Below, piece after piece: positions 16,395 through 24,347 of a DNA stretch of 41,067 nucleotides. This DNA is from Prevotellaceae bacterium (lineage in GTDB: Bacteria; Bacteroidota; Bacteroidia; Bacteroidales; UBA932): NCBI GenBank assembly GCA_031270845.1, contig JAISXF010000077.1, positions 1-41,067 on the forward strand. The letters run 5' to 3'. Under the pieces are notes generated by a model that worked only from the letters and a program-made list of their open reading frames with translations, did no database searches and was not told the DNA's origin. The stretch's first letter is position 1. Every line of letters begins with the position of its first letter. Made by a program: the position numbers and the translations under genes.

Positions 16395-17582
16395 TTAGTC
16401 AAGAATTTTCGTTACCTGGCCGGCGCCAACCGTACGGCCGCCTTCGCGGATAGCGAAACGCAACCCCTCGCTCATGGCCACCGGGTAAATCAAATCCACG
16501 GTAATCGTTACATTGTCGCCCGGCATCACCATTTCCACGCCTTGCGGCAGGGTAATTTCGCCGGTGATGTCCAACGTACGCAGATAGAATTGCGGGCGGT
16601 ATTTGTTGTGGAACGGGGTGTGCCGTCCGCCTTCTTCTTTCTTCAATACGTAAATTTCGGCTTCATACTTCTTGTGCGGCTTGATGGTGTTCGGGCGCGC
16701 AACAACCTGCCCGCGCTTAATTTCCTTTTTATCAATCCCGCGCAGCAGCAACCCGACGTTGTCGCCGGCTTCGCCCCTGTCGAGCAGCTTGCGGAACATT
16801 TCCACACCGGTAACCGTTGTCTTTTTCGGTTTTTCGCCAAGGCCGATAATTTCCACCTCTTCGCCTACCTTAATCATACCCGTTTCGATACGTCCTGTAG
16901 CCACCGTGCCGCGACCGGTAATCGAGAACACGTCTTCGACCGGCATAACAAACGGTTTTTCGTTTTCGCGCGGGGGAATCGGAATGTACGTATCTACGGC
17001 TTCCATCAGTTCGACTACTTTGGCTTCCCATTCCGGCTCGCCGTTGAGCGCACCGAGGGCAGAGCCGCGAATAACCGGCGCGTTGTCGCCGTCGAAGCTA
17101 TAGAAGTTCAACAAATCGCGAACATCCATTTCTACCAGGTCGATGATTTCGGGGTCATCCACCATATCTACTTTGTTCAGGAATACCACTACGCGGGGAA
17201 CGTTTACCTGACGCGCCAACAGAATATGTTCGCGGGTTTGCGGCATCGAGCCGTCGGTAGCAGCTACTACCAGAATCGCTCCGTCCATCTGGGCGGCGCC
17301 GGTAACCATGTTCTTTACATAGTCAGCATGACCGGGGCAATCTACGTGAGCATAGTGCCGGTTCGCTGTTTCGTATTCCACATGTGCGGTGTTAATCGTA
17401 ATACCGCGTTCTTTTTCTTCGGGCGCATTGTCGATAGAATCGAATGAGCGCACCTGCGACAGACCCTTCTTTGCAAGAACCATCGTTATTGCAGCTGTCA
17501 GAGTCGTTTTCCCATGGTCAACATGACCGATGGTCCCAATATTAACGTGGGGTTTCGTCCGTTGGAATGTTTCTTTTGCCAT
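16395..17582 (-). CDS. tuf: Elongation factor Tu
   Basis: A 395-residue EF-Tu, the GTPase that delivers aminoacyl-tRNA to the ribosome. The GTP-binding elements are clear: P-loop GHVDHGKTT (19-27), DCPGHADY, and NKVDMVDD. Domains 2 and 3 are complete to the C-terminal KILD. It lies downstream of four tRNA genes, with a 113-nt A/T-rich gap, and upstream of tRNA-Trp and secE. No -7 box was found in the gap, so transcription probably comes from the promoter before the tRNAs. Confidence 0.99.
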   Translation of the reverse strand: MAKETFQRTKPHVNIGTIGHVDHGKTTLTAAITMVLAKKGLSQVRSFDSIDNAPEEKERGITINTAHVEYETANRHYAHVDCPGHADYVKNMVTGAAQMDGAILVVAATDGSMPQTREHILLARQVNVPRVVVFLNKVDMVDDPEIIDLVEMDVRDLLNFYSFDGDNAPVIRGSALGALNGEPEWEAKVVELMEAVDTYIPIPPRENEKPFVMPVEDVFSITGRGTVATGRIETGMIKVGEEVEIIGLGEKPKKTTVTGVEMFRKLLDRGEAGDNVGLLLRGIDKKEIKRGQVVARPNTIKPHKKYEAEIYVLKKEEGGRHTPFHNKYRPQFYLRTLDITGEITLPQGVEMVMPGDNVTITVDLIYPVAMSEGLRFAIREGGRTVGAGQVTKILD

Positions 17583-17695
17583 AATTATTTGTTTTTAGAT
17601 TTTAAATTATTTCTATTTTTTTAGTTGTTATGTACCTGTTTCTATTTTTTATCTTTTCACGTTCATCCATCTTCATCTTTTCATCTTTTTCGTAG

Positions 17696-17767
<72 letters not shown>

Positions 17768-17773
17768 CTTTGG

Positions 17774-17846
17774 AGCGGAAGACGAGGTTCGAACCCGCGA
17801 CCCTCAGCTTGGAAGGCTGATGCTCTACCGACTGAGCTACTTCCGC
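17774..17846 (-). tRNA. tRNA-Gly (TCC anticodon)
   Basis: Acceptor stem GCGGAAG/CTTCCGC; anticodon stem TCAGC/GCTGA with loop CTTCCAA. A CCA end is encoded just beyond at 17771-17773, unlike the neighbouring tRNAs in this cluster. Confidence 0.95.
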
Positions 17847-17897
17847 ATGGTTACCCGCAAGCGGTTCGGCGACTCTCTGCCTGCTGCCTGCTGCTTG

Positions 17898-17980
17898 TGG
17901 GGAGAGCAGGATTCGAACCTACGAAGGCGTTCGCCAGCAGATTTACAGTCTGCCCCAGTTGGCCACTTTGGTATCTCCCC
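17898..17980 (-). tRNA. tRNA-Tyr (GTA anticodon)
   Basis: An 83-nt class II tRNA with a long variable arm. Acceptor stem GGGGAGA/TCTCCCC; anticodon loop CTGTAAA, giving GTA. Second of the four-tRNA cluster. Confidence 0.95.
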
Positions 17981-18067
17981 AAACCGATTATTCGGTTCCT
18001 CTTGAACAGTGCCGGCAAAAACCGCTACCGAACGCAAGAATATCCTTTTTCGCAATCAATTGGATAG

Positions 18068-18141
18068 AGCCGATGGAGGGATTCGAACCCCCGACCAGCT
18101 GATTACAAATCAGCTGCTCTGGCCAACTGAGCTACATCGGC
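18068..18141 (-). tRNA. tRNA-Thr (TGT anticodon)
   Basis: Acceptor stem GCCGATG/CATCGGC; anticodon stem GCTGA/TCAGC with loop TTTGTAA, giving TGT. First tRNA of the cluster, about 40 nt after the -7 box at 18181-18188. Confidence 0.95.
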
Positions 18142-18180
18142 AATATGTCAAATAACGCCACTTTTTGGCAAAATGGAGCG

Positions 18181-18188
18181 CAAAGGTA
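18181..18188 (-). promoter_or_regulatory. -7 box TACCTTTG for the tRNA-tuf-secE-rpoBC operon
   Basis: On the minus strand this is a perfect TAnnTTTG match followed by CG. It is the only such box between the helicase gene and tuf, and it points into the four tRNAs. The predicted transcript start is near 18173, about 30 nt before tRNA-Thr(UGU). Confidence 0.7.
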
Positions 18189-18310
18189 CTGCTTTTATTT
18201 TTATCCGCCAAATTTTTTAGGGTTTTAATCGTAAAAAAATAGCTGACGAAGGCATATTGCATTGGTTATGAAAAAAATAATTTGCAAAAAATAGTTAACG
18301 GTGATTTCGC

Positions 18311-18335
18311 AATTCGTAATTCGTAATTCGTAATT
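18311..18335. repeat. Heptad repeat AATTCGT x3 plus AATT
   Basis: Three 7-bp units and a partial unit end 8 bp before the -7 box of the helicase promoter. The -33 element of that promoter would therefore fall inside the repeat. The same heptad unit occurs before the SusC-operon promoter (30359-30393). Confidence 0.9.
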
Positions 18336-18343
18336 AAAATAAG

Positions 18344-18351
18344 TACCTTTG
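18344..18351 (+). promoter_or_regulatory. -7 box TACCTTTG for the helicase-HAD operon
   Basis: A perfect TAnnTTTG match followed by CA, 25 bp before the ATG at 18377. The predicted start is near 18358, leaving a leader of under 20 nt that contains AAAGGA. Confidence 0.75.
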
Positions 18352-18376
18352 CAGCCCCATTTATAAAGGAATTTTT

Positions 18377-20572
18377 ATGATAGACAATAATCAGGACGCT
18401 GTTTTCCGTTTAGCCGTGGAATTTGTGAACCAAACCGCACAGCACCTCTTTCTGACAGGGAAGGCGGGGACGGGGAAAACAACATTTTTGAAATATATTT
18501 CAAAAAACAGCCATAAACGTACGCTCGTGGCGGCGCCTACGGGCGTGGCGGCCATTAATGCCGGCGGCGTTACGCTGCATTCCCTGTTCCAGTTGCCGCT
18601 CGAGCCTTATATCCCCAACAGCCGCCTGAAGGATACGTTTAAGTTCGGCAAACAGAAGCAAGACCTCCTGCGGCAGGCCGAACTGCTTATCATCGACGAG
18701 GTGAGCATGCTGCGTGCCGATATACTCGACGCCATCGACGCCACGCTGCGCTTTATCAGGCGTAGCTATAAACCTTTCGGCGGATTGCAAATGCTCTACA
18801 TCGGCGACATGTTCCAGCTGCCGCCGGTGGTGAAGGACGACGAGTGGGCGCTGCTGAAAGACTATTACGAAAGCCCGTTTTTCTTTCATGCAAGGGCTTT
18901 GCGGGAGGCGCCGCCGCTGTATCTGGAACTGAAAACAGTGTACCGGCAGCGCGAACAGACCTTTGTCGAGCTGCTCAACCGCGTGCGCAATAACGAACTC
19001 TCGGACGACGACCTGACGCTGCTCAATGCCCGCTATCGTCCCCGCTATACGCCGCCGGCCGACAGCGGCGCGATTATCCTGTGTACGCATAATTATCAGG
19101 CCGACCGGATTAATGCCGAGCGCATCGCGGCTATCCCGCTGCCGGCGCAGACATTCACAGGCGAAGTAACGGGCGAGTTCCCCGATTATGCCCTGCCTAC
19201 CGAATTGAATCTCCAGCTCAAAAAAGGCGCGCAGGTGATGTTTATCAAAAACGATACAAGCGACGAGCGCCGGTACTATAACGGGAAGATTGCCGAAATT
19301 ACCGACATCGCCGGCGGGGAAATTTGGGTGCGCCCCGAAGGCCACAAAGCAGCCTTTAAGATAGAACAGGAGACATGGAAAAACGTGCGCTACACGGTCA
19401 ATAAAGAACGGAACGAAATTGAAGAGGAAGCCCTGGGCGCGTTCAAACAGTACCCGCTGCGGCTGGCGTGGGCGATTACGATTCATAAAAGTCAGGGACT
19501 GACCTTCGACCAGGTGGTGATTGATGCCGCGCAGGCATTCGCCGCCGGGCAGTCGTATGTTGCACTGAGCCGCTGTACGTCGCTTGCGGGCATCGTCCTG
19601 CAGTCGCCGATAACGCCCGAATGTATCCGCACCAATGCCTATGCGCAGGCGTTCTCGCAGAACGAACAGCCGGCCGAACAGCTACAGCGCTCGCTCGCCG
19701 AGGCCAAACGGCGCTTTTGGGCGGAGCGGCTTGTCCGGTATTTCGACTGGCAGCCGTTATGCAATCTGCTGCACGGCTACCGGCGATTGACGGCCGATAA
19801 AATTTCGGAAGAGCTGCAAAGCGCGCACGAGCTGTCGGAACAGCTCTACGAAACCGCCCTGCAGCAGGGGCAGGTCGCGCAGCGTTTCCAGCGGCAGCTC
19901 GAACAGCTCGTCGCTCACCGGCAAGGGAATACCGACGATTTGACGCTCATCAGGGAACGATGCACCAAAGCCGTCGCCTATTTCCATGACGACATCCGCA
20001 CTAAAATACTGCAGCCTCTGGCGCAGCACATCGCGACGTTTACCCGCGTGAAAAAGGCTCGCGCCTACTGGCGGGCGCTGCATGAACTGGAAAACGACAT
20101 TATTTGCTTTACCGCAAACCTCGCAGACGTCCGCTACAACGACGAGCCGATGATGGCCGCCGGCGTCGTCCTGCCGCCCCTGCGCCAGCCGGATGCAATC
20201 GACAGGCCGGCGGCCAAAAAGGAAACAGGCGCCGGAAAAAAACCGCGATTCGATAAGCAAACAACGGAGCAGATAAGTCTGAAGCTCTTCCGGGAGGGGA
20301 AATCCATTGCCGAAATAGCCAAAGAACGGAATTATGCCGTATCGACCATCGAAGGGCATTTGGCAGAATGCGTGAAAAACGGCACGCTGGCGGTAACCGA
20401 CCTCGTGCCGCAGGAAAAAATAGACGTGATACTGCCGCTGGTGCAGTCGATTGTCAAAGGCAACGAACCGGCCATACTCTCGCCTGTCCGGGAAACGCTC
20501 GGCAGCGGGTACAGTTACATGGAAATACGCACAGTCCTTAATCATTACATACGAACATTAGAAGAAGAATAA
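18377..20572 (+). CDS. Pif1-like DNA helicase with C-terminal helix-turn-helix domain
   Basis: A 731-residue superfamily 1 helicase of the Pif1/RecD2 type, expected to unwind DNA 5'-to-3' in replication or repair. Visible motifs: Walker A GKAGTGKTT (28-36), Walker B IIDEVSML (105-112), motif III GDMFQLPP (143-150), HKSQGLT (370-376) and YVALSRC (394-400). After the motor core comes a helical, glutamine-rich region (about 420-600). A C-terminal segment (about 629-731) has a helix-turn-helix of the kind seen at the end of RecQ-like helicases (SIAEIAKERNYAVSTIEGHL). The tail is probably DNA- or protein-binding. It is followed 5 bp later by the HAD gene, so the two are likely co-transcribed. Substrate preference cannot be judged from the sequence. 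Confidence 0.93.
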   Translation: MIDNNQDAVFRLAVEFVNQTAQHLFLTGKAGTGKTTFLKYISKNSHKRTLVAAPTGVAAINAGGVTLHSLFQLPLEPYIPNSRLKDTFKFGKQKQDLLRQAELLIIDEVSMLRADILDAIDATLRFIRRSYKPFGGLQMLYIGDMFQLPPVVKDDEWALLKDYYESPFFFHARALREAPPLYLELKTVYRQREQTFVELLNRVRNNELSDDDLTLLNARYRPRYTPPADSGAIILCTHNYQADRINAERIAAIPLPAQTFTGEVTGEFPDYALPTELNLQLKKGAQVMFIKNDTSDERRYYNGKIAEITDIAGGEIWVRPEGHKAAFKIEQETWKNVRYTVNKERNEIEEEALGAFKQYPLRLAWAITIHKSQGLTFDQVVIDAAQAFAAGQSYVALSRCTSLAGIVLQSPITPECIRTNAYAQAFSQNEQPAEQLQRSLAEAKRRFWAERLVRYFDWQPLCNLLHGYRRLTADKISEELQSAHELSEQLYETALQQGQVAQRFQRQLEQLVAHRQGNTDDLTLIRERCTKAVAYFHDDIRTKILQPLAQHIATFTRVKKARAYWRALHELENDIICFTANLADVRYNDEPMMAAGVVLPPLRQPDAIDRPAAKKETGAGKKPRFDKQTTEQISLKLFREGKSIAEIAKERNYAVSTIEGHLAECVKNGTLAVTDLVPQEKIDVILPLVQSIVKGNEPAILSPVRETLGSGYSYMEIRTVLNHYIRTLEEE

Positions 20573-20577
20573 ACCGC

Positions 20578-21240
20578 ATGCATCATTCTATCGAAAAACA
20601 CCCCGCCCCCGCCGCCGTCCTCTTCGACCTCGACGGCGTCCTGATTGATACCGAACCGCAATACGATGTATTCTGGCGGCAAACGGGCGAACGATACCGC
20701 CCCGATCTCGACCGCCTCGACCGGCAGGTAAAGGGAATGACGCTCCCCCGCATCCTCGCCCGCTATTTTTCCCATCTGCCCGAAGCCATACGGCAGGAAA
20801 TAGCCACGGCCAATCAGGCCTTCGACCTGCAGCTGGAGATGCGCCCTTTCCCCGGTGCGCTGGAGTTCCTGCAAGCCCTGCGGCAAACGGGTCTCAAAAC
20901 GGGACTGGTAACCAGTTCCGGCGATGCCAAACTGGCTGTCGTCTTCCGGACGCTCCCGATACGCGGTTTTTTCGATACCGTCGTTTCGGCCGACCGCATC
21001 ACGGAAGGCAAGCCACACCCGATGTGCTACCTGCTGGCGGCCGCCGATTTGGCGGTACGGCCGGAGCAATGCGTTGTCTTTGAAGATTCGCCCGCCGGCA
21101 TGACCGCCGCCAAAAACGCCGCCATGCGTCTTATCGGCCTTTCGACAACCCTGCCGGAGGCGACCGTCCGCAACTACACGCAGGAAGTCATTGCTGGCTT
21201 CTCCGACACCGAAACCATACTGTCTTTAATTACGAGTTAA
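20578..21240 (+). CDS. HAD-superfamily phosphatase / beta-phosphoglucomutase-like
   Basis: A 220-residue HAD hydrolase. Motif I is FDLDG with nucleophile Asp17 and acid/base Asp19. Motif II is TSSG (about 112-115), the motif III lysine is Lys145 in EGKPHP, and motif IV is FEDSPAG with Glu169 and Asp170. A helical cap is inserted at about 25-85, as in beta-phosphoglucomutase and related sugar-phosphate phosphatases. The substrate is not evident. The stop codon (ACGAGTTAA) forms part of a heptad repeat that continues downstream, an odd placement that may reflect repeat growth at the gene end. Confidence 0.9.
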   Translation: MHHSIEKHPAPAAVLFDLDGVLIDTEPQYDVFWRQTGERYRPDLDRLDRQVKGMTLPRILARYFSHLPEAIRQEIATANQAFDLQLEMRPFPGALEFLQALRQTGLKTGLVTSSGDAKLAVVFRTLPIRGFFDTVVSADRITEGKPHPMCYLLAAADLAVRPEQCVVFEDSPAGMTAAKNAAMRLIGLSTTLPEATVRNYTQEVIAGFSDTETILSLITS

Positions 21241-21261
21241 GAACTAAGAGTTAAAAGTTAA
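21234..21261. repeat. Heptad repeat (GAGTTAA-like) overlapping the HAD gene stop
   Basis: Four 7-bp units in order: GAGTTAA, GAACTAA, GAGTTAA, AAGTTAA. The first unit contains the HAD stop codon. Confidence 0.85.
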
Positions 21262-21366
21262 GAGTGGCTTACGCCGGACAAATTACCGCATCCACGCGGA
21301 CGGCAGGGCTGCATCCTTTCTTTTTTATGCTGAAAATGAATGCATCTTTGGGTTCGGCATAACCGA

Positions 21367-21461
21367 TTTGGGGAACTCCCCAATTCATTTGGGGAACTCC
21401 CCAATCCATTTGGGGAACTCCCCAATTCATTTGGGGAGCTCCCCAATTCATTTGGGGAACA
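21367..21461. repeat. 21-bp palindromic tandem array 2
   Basis: Four full 21-bp units (starts 21367, 21388, 21409, 21430) and a partial fifth. Each has inverted arms TTGGGGA/TCCCCAA; the fourth has the perfect palindrome TTGGGGAGCTCCCCAA. The array sits between two convergent genes (HAD plus, LRR minus). With its strong stems it could stop transcription from either side, but no T-run follows. The 320-bp gap around it also contains heptad repeats at both ends and no credible gene. Confidence 0.95.
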
Positions 21462-21527
21462 TCAAAATTTAGAAAAAGGGATGCTCACCTGCACGGGGAT
21501 TGATGCGCCTTCGGAAGGGGGAATTTA

Positions 21528-21569
21528 AAAACGTAAAACGTAATGCGTAAAACGTAATGCGTAATTAAT
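21528..21569. repeat. Heptad repeat AAAACGT/AATGCGT overlapping the LRR gene stop
   Basis: Alternating 7-bp units in order: AAAACGT, AAAACGT, AATGCGT, AAAACGT, AATGCGT, AATTAAT. The last unit contains the minus-strand stop codon of the LRR gene (21565-21567). Confidence 0.88.
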
Positions 21570-23874
21570 TACATAGTACTTTATTTACAGTCCAGCCATT
21601 GCCTTCGGCGATAGCTGTAGTGCAGCCGGAGGTAGCGGAGCCGGGGTTGCCATAGCCGGAGGAACCCAACTTCGGGTTGTAGCAGATATAAACCGTTTTT
21701 GTGGCGTCGGGGATGGAGATGTCGTGCAGGGTCCCGAATAAAGCATTGAGCGCCGCGACGGTAAAGAGGTTGGATTGTACCTGCAGGGTGACTAACGCGG
21801 GATTATTGCTTACGGACAATGAGGTCAAATTATTACCGTAACAATGCAAATAGACTAGCGCGTCATTATTGCTTACGTCTAATGAGGCCAATGAATTAGA
21901 GGAACAATCCAAACTGGTTAGCGCGGTATTATTGCTTACGTCTAATGTGTCCAATTGATTATTGTTACACCGCAAAGCCGTTAGCGCGGTATTACTGCTT
22001 ACGTCTAATGTGCCCAATGGATTATGGTCACAGAGCAGGGTTTTTAGCGCGGTATTAGCGTTCACGTTCAATGCCGTCAATGAATTGACGCTGCAATCCA
22101 AAAGAGTCGCTGCGGAATTATTGCTTACGTTTAATGAGAGCAAGTTATTGTTGCTACACTGCAAATTAGTTAGCGCGGTATTCTGACTTACGTCCAATTC
22201 GGTCAGTTGATTGCTGAAACAACCCAAAAACGTTAGCGCGGAGCAGTGCGTTACGTCTAACGCCGTTAATTTACTATTGATACCGTACAAATAGTTAATG
22301 GCCGTTGCCTGCGCGGTAATGGTATGCGAGCCGCCAGGATAGAAGTGCGTTTTCATGTTTGCGTCGGTATAGGTGTTTGCATCACCGTCGCCCCAGTCAA
22401 TGTACATGGTGCCGGTGAAGCTCATGTTCAAAGATATGCTGCCGGTGCTGGTGGAGGCCATGCTGAGAAACTCTCCGGCAACGGTAATGACGCCCTGCGT
22501 GGTGGTCGTGCCGCAGTTACCGGTGGCGGTTACAGTATAGGAATGTGCGCCAATGGTGGCCGAAGCGGCGGCTGTGCCGGTAATCTCTACGTTCGGGGCA
22601 TTCCAGGTATAGCCCAGGCCGGCGGGCAGGCCGGTAACGGTAACGGCGGTGGCATCGGTTGTGCCGTAAGTAATGATGCTGGTTAGCGACTGCCCTAACG
22701 ATATTGTCTGGACATCGGTTCCCTGCGCAGACAGTAAAGCCACAACCGGCGCAATCGTAGCGCCGATGGTAACGCACGTATCGGCGTAGCAACCGAAGGC
22801 ATTCCACGCCCGCACGCAGACGGTTACGCTGCCCGATTCGGGCATCCGTACCGTGAAGGTGCTGTCGCCGGAAGGCGTGCAGTATTCCACCGTTGGAAAT
22901 TCGCAATCAACTTCCGTCGGCGTGTCGTTCCCCGTTAAATACGGATTATGCGAAGAACCGGTAACCGTCTGCGTAAAGCAGTATGAGCTGCCGCTGCCGG
23001 CGGAGGCGGTAAGAATAAAGGTGCTGTCGGCGCAGTAGGTCGCCGGCGGGCTGATAAACACCGGCACGGGCGGCGGCACCACCGTAACCGTAACAGGCGC
23101 GCCGGTGGCGGTGCAGCCGGCGGCGTTCATTATATCTATAGTATAACCGGTAGTCGCCGTTGGCGAGAAGGTCGCGGAGTTCGCCGTTATCCACGTGGCG
23201 CCGTTGTCGAAACTGTAGGAGGCGGCGCCGGCGGTGGCGGTGAGCGTCGTCGTATCGCCGGCACAGATACTGTCAGGCGCGGCGGTAAGTATCGGCGCGG
23301 TGGGCGGCGGCGGAATTAACCCCGGACAGCCCGTCGCGTCGGTGAGGGCCGTGATGCAGCCCGTATAGCGCCGGGTGGGTTCGGTAATGGAGCCGTTAAT
23401 CTCAATGGGCGGCGTGCCGTGCAACTCGTAGAACCCGGCGCCGAGGGTGGCGTTGGGCGGGTAGTCGGAGACGTAAGCGCACCAGTTGAATTTGGTACCG
23501 GTCAGGTCGCTGCTGAGCGTAACGGTGAGCGTCGAGCTGAAGGGTACAGGGCCGGCGTGGCCGTCAAGGTAAAAGCCGCGCCCGTTGAGCGTACCGGGGA
23601 TAACCGTCCCTGCGCCGGCATCGACAACAGCGGCGGTAATCGTGGCCGGCGCCCAGGAGCCCAGCGTCCCGACGGGCTGGTAATCGACGAAGACCCATAC
23701 CGTATCGCGATGGCGGGGCGGCGTCGGGGCGGTGTTCCAGAAGACCTCGAAGGTAACGGTGGGCGGCGTGGCCGCGTAGTCGGCGCCGAGCTGGTTGATT
23801 TCAGCGACGCGCGACTGCCCGAAGGCTGGGGAGAGGGAGAGCGATAAGATTGCAATTAAAAAGCGATGTTTCAT
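21565..23874 (-). CDS. Secreted cysteine-ladder leucine-rich-repeat protein
   Basis: A 769-residue exported protein with a signal peptide at about 1-19. The N-terminal part (about 20-185) looks like an all-beta domain I cannot name. It is followed by a Pro-rich linker (PGLIPPPPTAP) and Ig/PKD-like modules to about 535, including a WGDGDA motif typical of PKD folds. Eight 21-residue leucine-rich repeats (536-703; DNA 21766-22269) have the pattern LxxLDVSxNxxLTxLxCxxN. Seven of the eight carry a cysteine at the same position. This cysteine ladder resembles the repeats of Listeria internalin J, a surface adhesin family. A 66-residue cap ends the protein. No type IX secretion C-terminal domain is evident. 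It lies 8 nt after a small reading frame in the leader (23882-24235) and is probably transcribed from the promoter at 24259-24266. A role in surface binding is an inference. Confidence 0.85.
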   Translation of the reverse strand: MKHRFLIAILSLSLSPAFGQSRVAEINQLGADYAATPPTVTFEVFWNTAPTPPRHRDTVWVFVDYQPVGTLGSWAPATITAAVVDAGAGTVIPGTLNGRGFYLDGHAGPVPFSSTLTVTLSSDLTGTKFNWCAYVSDYPPNATLGAGFYELHGTPPIEINGSITEPTRRYTGCITALTDATGCPGLIPPPPTAPILTAAPDSICAGDTTTLTATAGAASYSFDNGATWITANSATFSPTATTGYTIDIMNAAGCTATGAPVTVTVVPPPVPVFISPPATYCADSTFILTASAGSGSSYCFTQTVTGSSHNPYLTGNDTPTEVDCEFPTVEYCTPSGDSTFTVRMPESGSVTVCVRAWNAFGCYADTCVTIGATIAPVVALLSAQGTDVQTISLGQSLTSIITYGTTDATAVTVTGLPAGLGYTWNAPNVEITGTAAASATIGAHSYTVTATGNCGTTTTQGVITVAGEFLSMASTSTGSISLNMSFTGTMYIDWGDGDANTYTDANMKTHFYPGGSHTITAQATAINYLYGINSKLTALDVTHCSALTFLGCFSNQLTELDVSQNTALTNLQCSNNNLLSLNVSNNSAATLLDCSVNSLTALNVNANTALKTLLCDHNPLGTLDVSSNTALTALRCNNNQLDTLDVSNNTALTSLDCSSNSLASLDVSNNDALVYLHCYGNNLTSLSVSNNPALVTLQVQSNLFTVAALNALFGTLHDISIPDATKTVYICYNPKLGSSGYGNPGSATSGCTTAIAEGNGWTVNKVLCN

Positions 23875-23881
23875 AACGATA

Positions 23882-24235
23882 TTAATTTAAATGATTTTTA
23901 CATGATTTTTTGTTCCCGCAGGTTGCGGGGAAAGAAAAAACGTTTTTTTCCGTCCCAGCCGGGCTGGCGAAAGAAAAAACGTTTTTTTTTCGTCCCAGCC
24001 GGGCTGGCGAAAGAAAAAAACGTTTTTTTTCGTCCCAGCCGGGCTGGCGAAAGAAAAAAACAGTTTTTTTTCGTCCCAGCCGGGCTGGGGAAAGAAAAAC
24101 CGTGGTTTTTGTATTTAAGAAATAATTGTGCTGTGCTGTGCTAAATGCGTCAGCGCAGCGCACAGCTGCGGGTTTTTCCGGTATAAATCCGGGGGCTCCG
24201 GCATTTTTTATCAGTAATTTATTAACAGCAGACAT
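23882..24235 (-). CDS. Small leader reading frame A (conserved N-terminus, repeat-encoded C-terminus)
   Basis: A 117-codon frame starting 23 nt after a perfect -7 box and ending 8 nt before the LRR gene. Codons 1-33 (contains LIKNAG and FIPEKP and CADAFST) align without gaps to the small frame at 30432-30569, with 22 of 33 residues identical. From about codon 45 the frame runs through the roughly 40-bp tandem array. Because 40 is not a multiple of 3, each unit is read in a different frame, giving alternating segments such as SPARLGRKK and ASPAGTEK. I judge the first 45 codons as possibly a real peptide and the rest as frame-open repeat. It could instead be a non-coding leader RNA. No function is known. 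Confidence 0.35.
   Translation of the reverse strand: MSAVNKLLIKNAGAPGFIPEKPAAVRCADAFSTAQHNYFLNTKTTVFLSPARLGRKKTVFFFRQPGWDEKKRFFLSPARLGRKKNVFSFASPAGTEKNVFSFPATCGNKKSCKNHLN
23912..24110. repeat. About 40-bp tandem array 3 in the LRR gene leader
   Basis: Five units at spacings of 40, 40, 40 and 41 bp; the first (23912) and last are degenerate. The three central units contain the inverted repeat CCAGCC-G-GGCTGG. The first has AAAAAACGTTTTTT, with small variation in A/T-tract length in the next ones. If the promoter at 24259 drives the LRR gene, the array is transcribed in its 5' leader and would form GC stems separated by A/U tracts. Confidence 0.93.
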
Positions 24236-24252
24236 ATATTTATATTGGATAT
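24113..24252 (-). repeat. Dispersed promoter-linked leader module, copy A
   Basis: The conserved core begins at 24203 (minus strand TGCCGGA), exactly 55 nt after the -7 box. It aligns to copy B (30464 onward) over about 73 nt with only about ten differences. It includes the shared hairpin-forming stretch GCTGCGCTGACGCATT and, after a short variable repeat, the shared tail AATTATTTCTTAAAT (24113-24127). The module is placed in front of a secreted-protein gene. Confidence 0.85.
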
Positions 24253-24258
24253 GATGTG

Positions 24259-24266
24259 CAAAGATA
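24259..24266 (-). promoter_or_regulatory. -7 box TATCTTTG of leader module A / LRR gene
   Basis: A perfect TAnnTTTG match on the minus strand, followed by CA as in copy B. It lies about 80 bp beyond the stop codon of the upstream regulator gene. The predicted start is near 24252; the leader to the LRR start would be about 380 nt. Confidence 0.7.
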
Positions 24267-24347
24267 CTGTATTTTTCTTTAATCTGCCAAAAGAAACAGC
24301 CCGTTTTTATTCAAAAGGGGAGCATTGCCGGTGCGCACAACAAAGAA

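Noticed and set aside
16269-17447. 392-codon plus-strand frame opposite tuf and tRNA-Trp
   Set aside because: Overlaps a tRNA and the whole of tuf on the other strand; shadow.
21258-21528. Small frames with repeated heptapeptides (such as GSSPNEL or MNWGVPQ) over array 2
   Set aside because: A 21-bp repeat without stops creates these in more than one frame; the palindromic units explain them better.
23866-24144. Plus-strand frames (FFFVPAG-type repeats) across array 3
   Set aside because: Opposite strand of a leader array; open in more than one frame because of repeat composition; no promoter.
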